Shown: positions 18,643 to 27,509, counted from the stretch's first letter. The stretch: 64,000 bases of DNA from Nitrospira sp. (GCA_024998565.1 JACOEM010000005.1:124001-188000), one strand, 5' to 3'. The notes: generated from the letters alone by a model not told the origin. Translations and numbers: made by a program.

Positions 18643-18815
18643 TCGCTCCGATCCCATGTAGACACCGCTGCAGATTCCTGATCCAGCAGGTGGTCATCCC
18701 CGTGACGATGCATCTGTTCAAACGCTTGACGCCAACCGGCGCGCGGCTTGGATAACGAGCGAATGACCAATTGCCCGTGCTGAGAATTTCCGATTCGTAT
18801 GGGACGTGCCTTCAT
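18639..18815 (-). pseudogene. MazE/AbrB-like antitoxin with internal deletion
   Basis: A 58-residue frame from ATG 18815 with AGGAGGTTGG upstream. The start MKARPIRIGNSQ is the AbrB-type DNA-binding strand, and the end PRAGWRQAFEQMHRHGDD, LLDQ, TWDRSE is the usual toxin-binding tail. The middle part with the expected IPKPLLEQ-type helix is absent, so about 20-25 residues were deleted in frame. Its stop overlaps the toxin start. It may still be translated but probably cannot dimerise normally. Confidence 0.65.
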
Positions 18816-19010
18816 TCCAACCTCCTCTGCTCCATGAACAAACTTTCCCGCACTGCATTAGGAACGAACCACATACCTCCGCGTAGTCGGGGCAAGATAA
18901 TACAATGAAAGGGGTTCTGAATCTTGCTCTACCGCGAGTCGCCTTATCACGGAAGCATCTGTTTTCTTCTCTATCCAAGTACGCTATCATGCGGGTAAAC
19001 GAGGTCTGCC

Positions 19011-19262
19011 ATGGATGAACAACTGCTCCTCAAACGCATCACGGTGAACCCGAAGATTTTTTCCGGCAAGCCCATCGTTCGAGGTCGGCGGCTGGCCGTC
19101 GAACACGTGCTGGGGATGCTGGCCGCCGGTGACACGCCAGAAACCATTCTTCATGGCTATCCGTGGCTGGAGCCGGCAGATATCCAAGCCTGCCTTGCCT
19201 ATGCCCATCGACTCGTGGGCCATGAGCGGATCGAGCCACTGCCTCTCGAATCGGCTTCGTGA
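19011..19262 (+). CDS. DUF433-family antitoxin
   Basis: 83 residues with the DUF433 pattern: RITVNPKIFSGKPIVRGRRL, AVEHVLGMLAAGDTPETIL, YPWLEPADIQACLAYA. DUF433 proteins carry a small HTH-like fold and serve as antitoxins for PIN-like DUF5615 toxins. The stop overlaps the toxin start (GTGA), the usual coupling in such pairs. The frame is intact, while the toxin has a frameshift. The start ATG follows AACGAGG. Confidence 0.88.
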   Translation: MDEQLLLKRITVNPKIFSGKPIVRGRRLAVEHVLGMLAAGDTPETILHGYPWLEPADIQACLAYAHRLVGHERIEPLPLESAS

Positions 19263-19626
19263 AACTTCTGCTCGATACCTGCATTTGGGGTGGCGCCGTC
19301 GGTCCACTGCAATCCGCAGGGCACGATGTCGTCTGGGCCGGAGACTGGCAACGGATCCTGGCGATGACGAGATCATGGCCTTAGCCCATCACGAAGGTCG
19401 AATTCTCATCACGCTGGACAAAGACTTCGGTGAACTTGCAGTCGTACGAGGTCAGGCACATGCCGGAATCATTCGACTCGCGATCTTGCCTGCCATCCAG
19501 CAGGTCCGATTCTGCTTAATGGTTCTCGCACGGTACGGGGTAGAACTTCAGGCCGGGGCCATTGTCACGATCGAGCCTGGCCGCGTCCGTGTTCGTCCCG
19601 CACCTTCCGATCCTGAACCTTCATAA
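19259..19626 (+). pseudogene. PIN-like (DUF5615) toxin with a frameshift
   Basis: The first part, from GTG 19259, reads MKLLLDTCIWGGAVGPLQSA then GHDVVWAGDWQR. The second part continues in another frame as DPGDDEIMALAHHEGRILIT then LDKDFGELAVVRGQAHAGII. Together they form one DUF5615/PIN-fold toxin with the acidic active-site positions in LLLDTC and LDKDFGEL. One base is missing near 19350-19356 (CAACGGATCC). Either the toxin is inactivated or this is a sequencing error. Confidence 0.8.
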
Positions 19627-19737
19627 CAGCGTGACATCGGTTCATTCCACCACGGTAAACCAAGGCGTGCACCCGCAGCGGAGCTCCGGTAACCTGAGGT
19701 TCTACTAAAGCTTCTTTACCAGAACCAACTAGTTCTG

Positions 19738-20988
19738 CTACCTGTCCCATCCCTCGCTCGCATCGATCTTCATCCACATCACGCCGCCACAGAGGGCGAT
19801 GAGCGCGGCCACGAGTAACGAAGCCGTCCAGCCCCAGTGGTCGGCCAGCCAGGGCGTGAGGCTGGGGGAAATGACACCGCCCACATTTGCGCCCATGTTC
19901 ATCACGCCCGACAATGTGCCCGCATGCGTCTTGGAGAGGTCGGTGGTCACGCTCCAATAGGCGCCGACGGTGAAATAGAGCCAGCCGGCGCCGAGTGAAA
20001 GGCAGGCGATGGCCACCGTCTGGGAATCGACCCAGGCGCCGACGGCGATCAGTCCACCGGCCAGCCCCATGCCGATCATGCCGACGATCATTCGAGCCTT
20101 CGTCAGACCGAGGGCCGAGACCAGGCGATCGGTAGTCCAGCCGCCGAGCGGGCAGAACACAAGAATGGCCACGAAAGGTGCAGCCGCAAGCCAGCCGCCA
20201 CGCAACAGATCGATCCCGCGTACGTTCACCAAGTAAAGATAAAACCAGGACATATAGATATAGGCGACGTAACCGAGACAGGCATAACTCAGCACCAGCC
20301 AGCGCAGGGATGACGAAGCGGCGAATTGCCGCCAGGGAACGACGACGCGCGGGTGTACGGACGCCGCGCCATCCGCAGCCTTCTGCTCTCGGGAACAGAG
20401 CACCCATAACAGGGCCACCAGCAGACCGATCAAGGCGGAGAGGTAGAAGACCGACTGCCAGTGATAATTCACCATGACCCAGGAGGCGAGGGGAGGGGTG
20501 ATCGCGGCGCCGATGCCGATACCGCCGATGGCAATGCCGATACCGAGTCCACGTTGCGCCGGGGGAATCCAATCGGCCACGGCTCGATTGAAGTTCGGCA
20601 GGGCGACCGCTTCCCCGACACCGAGGAGGAAGCGCACGACGATGAGCGCCCCGACCGTCCCGACCATGGCGGCCAACGGCAGCGTTGCGGCCACCGCCGT
20701 CAAGGCCGTGAACAAGGACCACCAGACCAGCGCACCCGCCAGCACCACCCGGGCTCCCCAGCGATCGCCCAGCCAGCCGCCTGGAATCTGGCAGAGCGCG
20801 TAACCGAACACAAAGGCGGAAAAGATATAGCCCATGTCCTGGTCGGTGAGTCCATAGGCGGGCATCATCTGTCTCGCGGTGACGGAGATGTTGACCCGAT
20901 CCATGTAGGTCACGGCGCTGATCGCGAACAGGAGCCCGAGAATGCCCCATCGCGGTTGTGTCGTCGCTCTGCCTGCTCTCACTCGCAC
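19738..20988 (-). CDS. MFS transporter, anion:cation symporter-like
   Basis: 416 residues with 12 predicted membrane helices in two halves. The N-terminal half has the MFS signature GGWLGDRWGARVV after helix 2, preceded by YMDRVNISV, which is typical of the anion:cation symporter (hexuronate/glucarate/phthalate or NarK-unrelated) branch. The substrate is probably an organic anion but cannot be named. The gene stands alone. Its 3' end exists in two further broken copies at 17330 and 18339, which suggests that this gene end was a recombination or insertion site. Confidence 0.88.
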   Translation of the reverse strand: MRVRAGRATTQPRWGILGLLFAISAVTYMDRVNISVTARQMMPAYGLTDQDMGYIFSAFVFGYALCQIPGGWLGDRWGARVVLAGALVWWSLFTALTAVAATLPLAAMVGTVGALIVVRFLLGVGEAVALPNFNRAVADWIPPAQRGLGIGIAIGGIGIGAAITPPLASWVMVNYHWQSVFYLSALIGLLVALLWVLCSREQKAADGAASVHPRVVVPWRQFAASSSLRWLVLSYACLGYVAYIYMSWFYLYLVNVRGIDLLRGGWLAAAPFVAILVFCPLGGWTTDRLVSALGLTKARMIVGMIGMGLAGGLIAVGAWVDSQTVAIACLSLGAGWLYFTVGAYWSVTTDLSKTHAGTLSGVMNMGANVGGVISPSLTPWLADHWGWTASLLVAALIALCGGVMWMKIDASEGWDR

Positions 20989-21070
20989 CCCCGGTTTTTA
21001 CTCACTCGTCAAAAAGCGAGGCATTATAGACCGGCACGCATCAACCGACGAAAGGTATTTGCGATCCCCA

Positions 21071-21133
21071 ACGAGATACGGTCTCCTACCGTTTCACGTC
21101 TCACGTTTCACCTTTCTCGTTTCACGTTTCACG
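21071..21133. repeat. TTTCACG-type intergenic repeat
   Basis: ACGAGATACGGTCTCCTACC is followed by GTTTCACGTCTCACGTTTCA and CTCGTTTCACGTTTCACG. This is the clearest tract of the family in the window, with at least five TTTCACG-like units in about 45 bp. It occupies the gap between the divergent MFS and AsmA genes. Confidence 0.75.
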
Positions 21134-21215
21134 CCCGATAGCGCCTCTCTGCCGTATGGATTTCCCTCTCGTGCATCCAGTACACTCAGATTTTGACCTA
21201 CCTGGTGGAGGTGGA

Positions 21216-24200
21216 GTGAGGGTTCGTCCGCGCGTTGTCGTGTTATCGCTGCTCGGCCTTGTGGTCGTCGGCGCGCTCCTTCTCCTCTATTCGCGCGAGT
21301 TGTTCGGCGTCGACGTCATCAAGAATTTCTTCCTTCAGCAACTCGAAACCAGTCTGCGGCGCAAGATCGAGGTCGATCGGATCAAGCTGGTCGTCCTGCC
21401 CAGCGTCCGGCTCGAACTCTCCAATGTGGGTGTCTATGGTCACGACGACCCGACCCACGTCGTCTTCCAGGCCAAAGAAATCGACATCGTCCTGCGCCTC
21501 CTGCCGCTGCTGAAGAAGCAGGTCGTGGCCAAGCGCATCTTTCTCGACGAGCCGACCGTGACGCTGATCCGCAATCGCTCCGGCCATTGGAATGTGCTCG
21601 CCGGGCTGCCCTCCGCAGCCAAAGACGAATCGGCCTATCAGATGTTCAGCCGCCTCCTGCAAATCCGTGAAGCGACCATTCAACAGGGGCACATCACGAT
21701 CACGGACGAGGCCCGGCCTGACGGCGTGCGCACCACCAAGCTGGAAGCGGTCGAAATGGCGTTGAAGGTCTATCCGGGCAAGGCCCAGGGCGATTTGCAC
21801 ATCTCCGCCTCATTGCCGGCAGAAGCGGCCCCTTCTTCATTTTCCCTCACCGGTACCATCGGCTTGAGCGAATCCTCTTCGTCGCTGGCGGCGGAAGAAC
21901 CCTATTCCGTCCATCCCGCGTTTCAGTTCGACGGCGAGATCGAGACCACCAATCTGCGCCTGCGCGAAGCCGCCGACTTCTTCGGCCCGCGCCCCGTGCC
22001 CGCTCAACTGCAGGGTGGTGCCAATCTGCAGAGCCGCATCCGCGTGGCGCCCGGCGTGGCCGGCTATGACGTGGTGCTCACGGAGATCGCTGCCAATGTC
22101 GATGAGCTGGCCGTCACCGGCAAGGCGAACCTGGCGGGACTTCTGACCACGCAACCCACGTTCTCTATCACCTTTGCCTCGCCCACCATCGACCTCAAGA
22201 AGCTCTTCGCCCGCATGCCGCCACAATGGATTCATCCCCAATTGCCCGGCATCGTCGAGCAGCGCCAGCTGGGCGGAACGGTCGAAATCGTCTCGGCCAC
22301 GCTGACCGGCGCCACCGCGCCCAGCCCGCAACTGTCGCTCACGGGTGACTTCCGGATTGAGAAGGGCACGGCGCTGATCGGCAACGACCGTGTGCCGACG
22401 CAGGATCTGTCCGCCACCATCTCCGTGGAGCCGGGACGTATCCGGGTCGGCAAGGTGACGGGGAGCTACGGCACACTCCAGATGACCGACGGAAAAGCCG
22501 TGGTGTCGTTCCTGGATGAAGGGCCCTGGATGGAGTTGGACATCAGCGGCAACATGACGGCGGCGGATCTGGTGAAGTTTTTGACCAAAACCATCCGGGC
22601 AGACCGGCTCACCTCGCTGCTCGCGCAATCGCGTGAGATCGAAGGCCAAACGCATCCGACCTTCCGCCTCGTCGGTCCGCTGGACAAACCGGAAGGCATC
22701 ACGTTCGCAGGCGGGGAAGTGCTGGCCGAGCAGGTCAGCCTGGTGAATCCCTCCCTGCCACAACGGCTCACGGCCATGCACGGGCGTATCCTGTTCTCGC
22801 AAACCGGCGGAGCCCAATTCGATCAAGTCACCGCCAATGTGGGCGAAACGCAACTGCAATTCAACGGCATGATCAGCGGCGGCACGCCCAGCGTCTTTCA
22901 GGATTTTGTCATTCGCGCGAGGGGCAGCGCCGCCCAACTTCGCCAGATGGTCTCTGCCGGAACCTTCCCCGACGATCTCCTCTATGGCATGGTCAACGCG
23001 AAGGTCCAGTTATCCGGGGCCTCCGGTGCGCCGCATCTACGCGGGGAGATCGGCCTGAACGACGCCAAACTCGTACTGCCGATGGTCGGAGAAAAACCGT
23101 TCGGCTCACCGGCCTCCCTGGAACTGGATGCCGATGTCACGCGGGGAGTCGGCTTGGTGATTTCCCGCATGGAGCTCGTGGTACCGCCGTTGCGGTTGCC
23201 CTTGAAGGGACGCATCACCCTGGGCGATCAATTTTCGATCGACGCCTCACTCGCTTCCGGAACGGTCTCATTGTCGAGCCTTCCCGAATGGATCTACCGC
23301 AGCGGGTTCGAGGCGGGCAATCTCGAAGTTTCCATGGATGTGAAGGGCACGGATGCCGAATGGAGAAACTGGCGCACGGGCGGATGGCTGGCGCTCACCA
23401 ACGGCCTGATGTCGGTCAAGGGCGTGGACGGCCAGGTCGAGGATATTTACCTTCGGCTGAAATTTTCGAAGAACATCGCCGATATCAAACAGCTCTCCTT
23501 CCGCATCAAGGACAGCGATGTCAGCCTGTCGGGGGCGTTGAAGAACTGGACGACGAAACCGGTCATCGCCGTGAAGATCGAATCGTCCCAGATGGATCTC
23601 GACCTGCTCATCCCCAAAGGCCACCGCTCACCGATCCGGGAATTTCTTGAGACCCTGGCTTCGACCAGTCAGGTCAGCGCCACCGCCACGATTGAAAAGG
23701 GCCTCTACAAACACCTGCGATTCGGCGGCTTGTCCGGGCGCTTGACGATTCAAGACGGCATGCTGGATCTCGACCGTGTCGTCGCTCAGTCGGGAACCGG
23801 TCATGCCGCCGGACGCATGGTCGTCCGGCTGCCCAAGGGACAACCGGCCGAAACCGAAACCTCAATCCGGATGACGGGCATCCCGGCCGAATCCCTGTTG
23901 CCGCTGCTCGGAGCCCATGATCAGCCGGTGACCGGCGAGATGAAGCTGACCGGTGTGATCCGCGGGCATGGACGGAACCCCCATGGCGTCCTACCGACCC
24001 TCAACGGCAAAGTCGAACTGGTGTTGCAGGATGGCCGCATTCTCAAGACGGAGAAACGCGCCATCTGGAAGATACTCTCCATTCTGAATCTCCCCGCAGT
24101 CTTGCAGGGGAAGGTGGATCTGGAGAAAGAGGGATTGCAGTACAACCGGGCGAGCACCACCCTGACGATTCAAAACGGATTGGTGAAGACCCAGAACATC

Positions 24201-24629
24201 GTCCTGGACAGTCCCGTGTTGAAAATTTCCGCCGTCGGTAATTACGACATGCCCACCGACCAGCTGGACATGATCTGGGCGGTGAGTCCCTTCGGGTCCT
24301 ACTCGCAATTTCTGAAATCGATTCCGCTCTTCGGGCGGCTGATCGCCGGGGACCGCAAGGGCCTGGCGACGGCGCTGTTTCAGGTGAAGGGCTCCATCGA
24401 CGATCCGGACGTGACTTACATGCCGATGAAATCCTTTACGACGGGATTGACCGGTGTCGCGCAGCTCGCGTTCGACCTGTTGAAAAATACGGTGATGCTC
24501 CCGATCGATATTCTGTCGCCGCAGGAGGAGAAGGATCCGATGTTCGATCCATCGCTGGAGATCCAGACGCCGCCGTCCACCGCGCCGCCGGTCGAGACGC
24601 CCACGACTCCGACACCGGCCACGCCTTGA
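21216..24629 (+). CDS. AsmA-family protein
   Basis: 1137 residues from GTG 21216, chosen because GGTGGAGGTGG precedes it; ATG 21156 in frame would add 20 residues without a ribosome-binding site. One N-terminal membrane anchor (about residues 8-26, VLSLLGLVVVGALLLLY) is followed by a very long repetitive beta region with AsmA N-terminal features (VDRIKLVVLPSVRLELSNVG) and the AsmA-like C-terminal domain (LNGKVELVLQDGRI). The tail is Pro/Thr-rich. AsmA-like proteins form bridge-like lipid-transfer grooves between the membranes; a role in envelope lipid homeostasis is likely. Confidence 0.88.
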   Translation: MRVRPRVVVLSLLGLVVVGALLLLYSRELFGVDVIKNFFLQQLETSLRRKIEVDRIKLVVLPSVRLELSNVGVYGHDDPTHVVFQAKEIDIVLRLLPLLKKQVVAKRIFLDEPTVTLIRNRSGHWNVLAGLPSAAKDESAYQMFSRLLQIREATIQQGHITITDEARPDGVRTTKLEAVEMALKVYPGKAQGDLHISASLPAEAAPSSFSLTGTIGLSESSSSLAAEEPYSVHPAFQFDGEIETTNLRLREAADFFGPRPVPAQLQGGANLQSRIRVAPGVAGYDVVLTEIAANVDELAVTGKANLAGLLTTQPTFSITFASPTIDLKKLFARMPPQWIHPQLPGIVEQRQLGGTVEIVSATLTGATAPSPQLSLTGDFRIEKGTALIGNDRVPTQDLSATISVEPGRIRVGKVTGSYGTLQMTDGKAVVSFLDEGPWMELDISGNMTAADLVKFLTKTIRADRLTSLLAQSREIEGQTHPTFRLVGPLDKPEGITFAGGEVLAEQVSLVNPSLPQRLTAMHGRILFSQTGGAQFDQVTANVGETQLQFNGMISGGTPSVFQDFVIRARGSAAQLRQMVSAGTFPDDLLYGMVNAKVQLSGASGAPHLRGEIGLNDAKLVLPMVGEKPFGSPASLELDADVTRGVGLVISRMELVVPPLRLPLKGRITLGDQFSIDASLASGTVSLSSLPEWIYRSGFEAGNLEVSMDVKGTDAEWRNWRTGGWLALTNGLMSVKGVDGQVEDIYLRLKFSKNIADIKQLSFRIKDSDVSLSGALKNWTTKPVIAVKIESSQMDLDLLIPKGHRSPIREFLETLASTSQVSATATIEKGLYKHLRFGGLSGRLTIQDGMLDLDRVVAQSGTGHAAGRMVVRLPKGQPAETETSIRMTGIPAESLLPLLGAHDQPVTGEMKLTGVIRGHGRNPHGVLPTLNGKVELVLQDGRILKTEKRAIWKILSILNLPAVLQGKVDLEKEGLQYNRASTTLTIQNGLVKTQNIVLDSPVLKISAVGNYDMPTDQLDMIWAVSPFGSYSQFLKSIPLFGRLIAGDRKGLATALFQVKGSIDDPDVTYMPMKSFTTGLTGVAQLAFDLLKNTVMLPIDILSPQEEKDPMFDPSLEIQTPPSTAPPVETPTTPTPATP

Positions 24630-24680
24630 CCACCTCCGGACCGCGTGATAGCATCCGAATGACGTGAACGCATCCATCTC

Positions 24681-25838
24681 ATGAGCCACTCGACCGAACA
24701 CAACAGCCGTCCCGAACAGAGCGCGACGCTCTTCATCGCCGCCAGCGAAACCGATTCCAATCTCTATTACGCCACCCGCTTCATCGCGCCGGATCCCTTC
24801 ATTTATCTTGAAGTGAAGGGTGAACGGCTCATGGTCATGAGCGATCTGGAAGTGGACCGAGCGCGAAACCAGGCGACGGTCGATCGCGTATTGTCCTATT
24901 CCGAGTTGGAGCGACGCGCCAAATCGCAGGGCGTCAAAGATCCCGGCACGATCGATGTGATTCATCTGGTCTTGCAGGATGCCGGCCTGAAAGACATTCT
25001 GGTCCCTCCGACGTTTCCCTTTCTCCATGCGAGCCGCCTCCAGGAACTCGGCTATCGGCTGCGCACCAAACGCGAACCGTTCTACGAACAGCGAGTGATG
25101 AAATCGGACGAAGAGGTCCGGCACATCGAAGCCGCCCAGCGAGCGACGGAAACCGCTGTGGCCGCCGCGCACCAGACCCTTCGACGCGCCGAGATTCGCG
25201 ACAACGTCCTCTGGCTGGACGGCGAGATACTCACCTCCGAGCGAGTCAAAAAATTGATCAACGTCGCCCTGATGGAATGTGACTGCGTCGCGCAACATAC
25301 CATCGTGGCGGGTGGGGAGCAGGCCTGCGATCCCCATGATGAGGGCAGCGGCCCGCTGCCGGCTCATCGCAGCATTATTTTCGATGTCTTTCCGCGATCG
25401 GCCGGTTCACGGTATTTTGCCGACATGTCCCGCACGGTGGTCCGCGGCACACCCTCGCCGGAATTGACGCGCCTCTATCACGCCGTCAAAGACGCGCAGG
25501 AAGAAGCCATCACCAAGATTCGCGACGGCGCCGACGGGGCCGCCATCCATCAAGGCATCTGCGATCGGTTCGAAAAGGCGGGCTACAAGACCGGCCTGGT
25601 CAACGGCCGCATGCAGGGGTATTTTCACGGCACCGGTCATGGCGTCGGCTTGGATATTCACGAAGCGCCCCGTATCAGCCGGACCGGTTCGTTGCTGCAG
25701 GAAGGGCATGTCGTCACCGTCGAACCGGGCTTGTATTATCCCGGCCTCGGCGCCGTGCGTATCGAGGACATGGTCCTGGTCACCAAGGACGGCTGCCGGA
25801 ATTTGACGAATTATCCGAAGGTCTTCGAACTCGGTTGA
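24681..25838 (+). CDS. M24-family metallopeptidase (Xaa-Pro aminopeptidase-like)
   Basis: 385 residues. An N-terminal creatinase-like domain (1-135) precedes a pita-bread M24 domain. The five metal ligands are visible in order: Asp in IIFDVFP, Asp in FADMSRT, His in FHGTGHGVGLDIHE, Glu in VTVEPGLYY and Glu in VRIEDMVLVT. The enzyme should cleave X-Pro dipeptides or related substrates in the cytoplasm; no signal peptide is present. It follows the AsmA gene by 51 bp on the same strand and may share its transcript. Confidence 0.88.
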   Translation: MSHSTEHNSRPEQSATLFIAASETDSNLYYATRFIAPDPFIYLEVKGERLMVMSDLEVDRARNQATVDRVLSYSELERRAKSQGVKDPGTIDVIHLVLQDAGLKDILVPPTFPFLHASRLQELGYRLRTKREPFYEQRVMKSDEEVRHIEAAQRATETAVAAAHQTLRRAEIRDNVLWLDGEILTSERVKKLINVALMECDCVAQHTIVAGGEQACDPHDEGSGPLPAHRSIIFDVFPRSAGSRYFADMSRTVVRGTPSPELTRLYHAVKDAQEEAITKIRDGADGAAIHQGICDRFEKAGYKTGLVNGRMQGYFHGTGHGVGLDIHEAPRISRTGSLLQEGHVVTVEPGLYYPGLGAVRIEDMVLVTKDGCRNLTNYPKVFELG

Positions 25839-25880
25839 CCCATGGTACGCGCTCCTTCAACATAGGGGCGGCTCTCTTTT

Positions 25881-25913
25881 CCCGTTTCACGTTTTACGTC
25901 TCACGCCTCACGA
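25881..25913. repeat. TTTCACG-type intergenic repeat
   Basis: CCCGTTTCACGTTTTACGTC followed by TCACGCCTCACG ends only five bases before the ATG of the sdhB-like gene. The Shine-Dalgarno region of that gene is therefore occupied by the repeat; no purine-rich ribosome-binding site is visible. Confidence 0.65.
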
Positions 25914-25917
25914 TTCT

Positions 25918-26892
25918 ATGCGCCTGACCTTTACCATCCAGCGTTTTAATCCCGAAACCGATCAACAGCCTCACCGGGAAGACTATCGTCTCGACATCGG
26001 ACGCGGCATGACCGTGCTCGAGGCCCTGATCCGGATCAAGAACGAACTCGACGGCCGGTTGGCACTGCGTTATTCCTGTCGATCCGCCATTTGCGGCTCC
26101 TGTGCCATGCATATCAACGGCACGGAAAAGCTGGCCTGCCGGACGTCCGTCCGCAAAGAACTCGAACGCCACGGCAGAATCTCGATCGAGCCCTTGCCCA
26201 ACCTCCCGGTCATCAAAGACCTGGTGGTCGATATGTCGCCGTTCTGGGAGAAGATCCGGGCCGTCACGCCCTGGCTGACGCCCGAAACCCATCCCACCAA
26301 ACGATACGGGTCATCCGGACAACTTCGCCTGTTGCCGGAGTCGTACCAGTTTCACAACGTAGACGCCTGTATCATGTGCGGAGCCTGTGTGGCCGCCTGC
26401 ACCTCCCATGAAGTCTCACGAGGTTTTCTCGGCCCGGCAGCGCTCGCGAAGTCTGCGCGATTCGTCGCCGACCCGCGCGAACCGGCCGGGGCGAAACAGG
26501 CCAGACTCACCGCGCTCCAGGAGGCCGATGGCATCTGGGACTGCACCCGCTGCAACATGTGCGTGCAAGTCTGCCCGAAGGATGTGCAGCCGATGGAGGC
26601 GATCATTCGATTGCGCCGCTCGTCCCTCCGGCATGGATTGACCTCGGCCGAAGGCGCCCGCCACATCACCGGCTTCGTCGACCTGGTCCGCCACGAGGGA
26701 CGTTTGAATGAAGCGTTGATGCCGCTGAAGGTCCTTGGATTCAATCTTCGACGCGTGCTCGATGTCATGCCGCTGGGCCTGCGTATGTGGCTCAAAGGAA
26801 AGGTACCGTTGCCGTTCGGCCACACCATTCCGGGTATCGAACAGGTCCGGGCCATCTTTGCCGCCGCGCGCCGTCGGGCTCCTCGCGTCTGA
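25918..26892 (+). CDS. sdhB: Succinate dehydrogenase/fumarate reductase iron-sulfur subunit
   Basis: 324 residues. The N-terminal plant-type ferredoxin domain has the 2Fe-2S cysteines 54, 59, 62 and 74 (YSCRSAICGSC). The C-terminal domain has two further cysteine clusters, CIMCGACVAAC (151-161) and CTRCNMCVQVCPKD (209-219). The second cluster keeps CxxCxxCxxxCP, which looks more like a 4Fe-4S than a 3Fe-4S site. It would pass electrons from a flavoprotein to a membrane anchor. Neither the flavoprotein nor an anchor gene is adjacent, so the complex is split in this genome. Archease follows after 5 bp. Confidence 0.88.
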   Translation: MRLTFTIQRFNPETDQQPHREDYRLDIGRGMTVLEALIRIKNELDGRLALRYSCRSAICGSCAMHINGTEKLACRTSVRKELERHGRISIEPLPNLPVIKDLVVDMSPFWEKIRAVTPWLTPETHPTKRYGSSGQLRLLPESYQFHNVDACIMCGACVAACTSHEVSRGFLGPAALAKSARFVADPREPAGAKQARLTALQEADGIWDCTRCNMCVQVCPKDVQPMEAIIRLRRSSLRHGLTSAEGARHITGFVDLVRHEGRLNEALMPLKVLGFNLRRVLDVMPLGLRMWLKGKVPLPFGHTIPGIEQVRAIFAAARRRAPRV

Positions 26893-26897
26893 CGCCC

Positions 26898-27338
26898 ATG
26901 CCGGGCTCCTTCCGATTCCTCGACGACATCGCGCTGGCCGATATGGCATTCGACGCCGAGGGAGAGTCCTTGCCGGCCCTCTTCGAGGCCGCGACGCAAG
27001 CGCTCATCGAAAGCCTGGCTGATCCGGTCACCATCGCCGAAACCTGGCGGCATACCGTGGACATGGAAGAACCGGACATCGAGACACTCCTGTTCGAATG
27101 GCTGGGACGACTCGTCTACTTGAAAGATGCGCAGGGCGTGGTCTTCCATCGGGCGACATTGTCGCTGAATCAGAATGAGGCCCGCACAGCCTGGCACCTC
27201 CACGCCGAACTGACCGGCGCACCGGTCGATCCCGCGACACAGGACCTGCACTCCGACGTCAAAGGCGTCACGAAACATCTGTATGCAGTCACCCAAGAGG
27301 GGACGAGCTGGAAGGCCAGGGTGGTGTTGGACGTATGA
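26898..27338 (+). CDS. Archease
   Basis: 146 residues from ATG 26898. The sequence FRFLDDIALADMAFDAEGES, LPALFEAATQAL and the C-terminal LHSDVKGVTKHLYAV, WKARVVLDV follow the archease family. Archease activates the RNA ligase RtcB by promoting its guanylylation. The next gene is rtcB, which confirms the assignment. The stop region GTTGGACGTATGAA is duplicated at the rtcB start, with a palindromic element in between. It appears that the two genes once overlapped by ATGA. Confidence 0.9.
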   Translation: MPGSFRFLDDIALADMAFDAEGESLPALFEAATQALIESLADPVTIAETWRHTVDMEEPDIETLLFEWLGRLVYLKDAQGVVFHRATLSLNQNEARTAWHLHAELTGAPVDPATQDLHSDVKGVTKHLYAVTQEGTSWKARVVLDV

Positions 27339-27509
27339 AGCACCCCTTCGCGCACAATCACCTTCAATCAATAGAAGGATGCTCAAAAAGGATCGCCAAC
27401 TAGGCCGCAGGACGCGAAGGCCCCGAGGCGTACTCATCGTACGTCGAGGGGATTGAGTGCCCGAGAACGACGTTGGAGGCCTTTTTCAGCATCCGGTTGG
27501 ACGTATGAA
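27326..27509. repeat. 14-bp direct repeats flanking an inserted element between archease and rtcB
   Basis: GTTGGACGTATGAA occurs at 27326-27339, across the archease stop, and again at 27496-27509, across the rtcB start. Joining the two copies into one would restore an ATGA stop-start overlap. The space between them holds 37 bp of plain sequence and the 118-bp palindromic element. The layout is what a target duplication would leave after an insertion. Confidence 0.7.
27377..27494. mobile_element. Palindromic non-coding element, well-preserved copy
   Basis: 118 bp with 14-bp inverted ends, GGATGCTCAAAAAG and CTTTTTCAGCATCC, one mismatch. Pairing continues inside with GCCAAC against GTTGGAGGC. 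The centre has GCGTACTCATCGTACGTCGA, a second palindrome around TCATCG. It matches the family at 4149, 4362 and 4602. It encodes nothing and carries no transposase, so it would be a MITE-like or REP-like element moved by an enzyme encoded elsewhere. Confidence 0.65.

Larger units (their letters stand above)
18462..19010. other. Gap holding a collapsed MazEF module
   Basis: 549 bp between MFS fragment B and the DUF433 gene. The left 350 bp are the remains of a toxin-antitoxin pair on the minus strand, listed separately. From 18827 to 18990 no recognisable feature is visible. The sequence immediately before 19011 should hold the promoter of the DUF433 gene. Confidence 0.5.

Noticed and set aside
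18718-18990. Minus-strand frame of 90 codons
   Set aside because: It overlaps the MazE remnant in another frame and has no family resemblance.
19565-20950. Long minus-strand frame of 461 codons covering the MFS gene
   Set aside because: It is an out-of-frame shadow of the MFS transporter: rich in Arg, Gly and Pro and without family features.
23991-25367. Long minus-strand frame of 458 codons over asmA and the M24 peptidase gene
   Set aside because: It crosses two well-supported genes on the other strand and has a shadow-like composition.
27457-27504. Upstream GTG start for rtcB
   Set aside because: The extra 16 residues are encoded by the end of the palindromic element and do not match RtcB.
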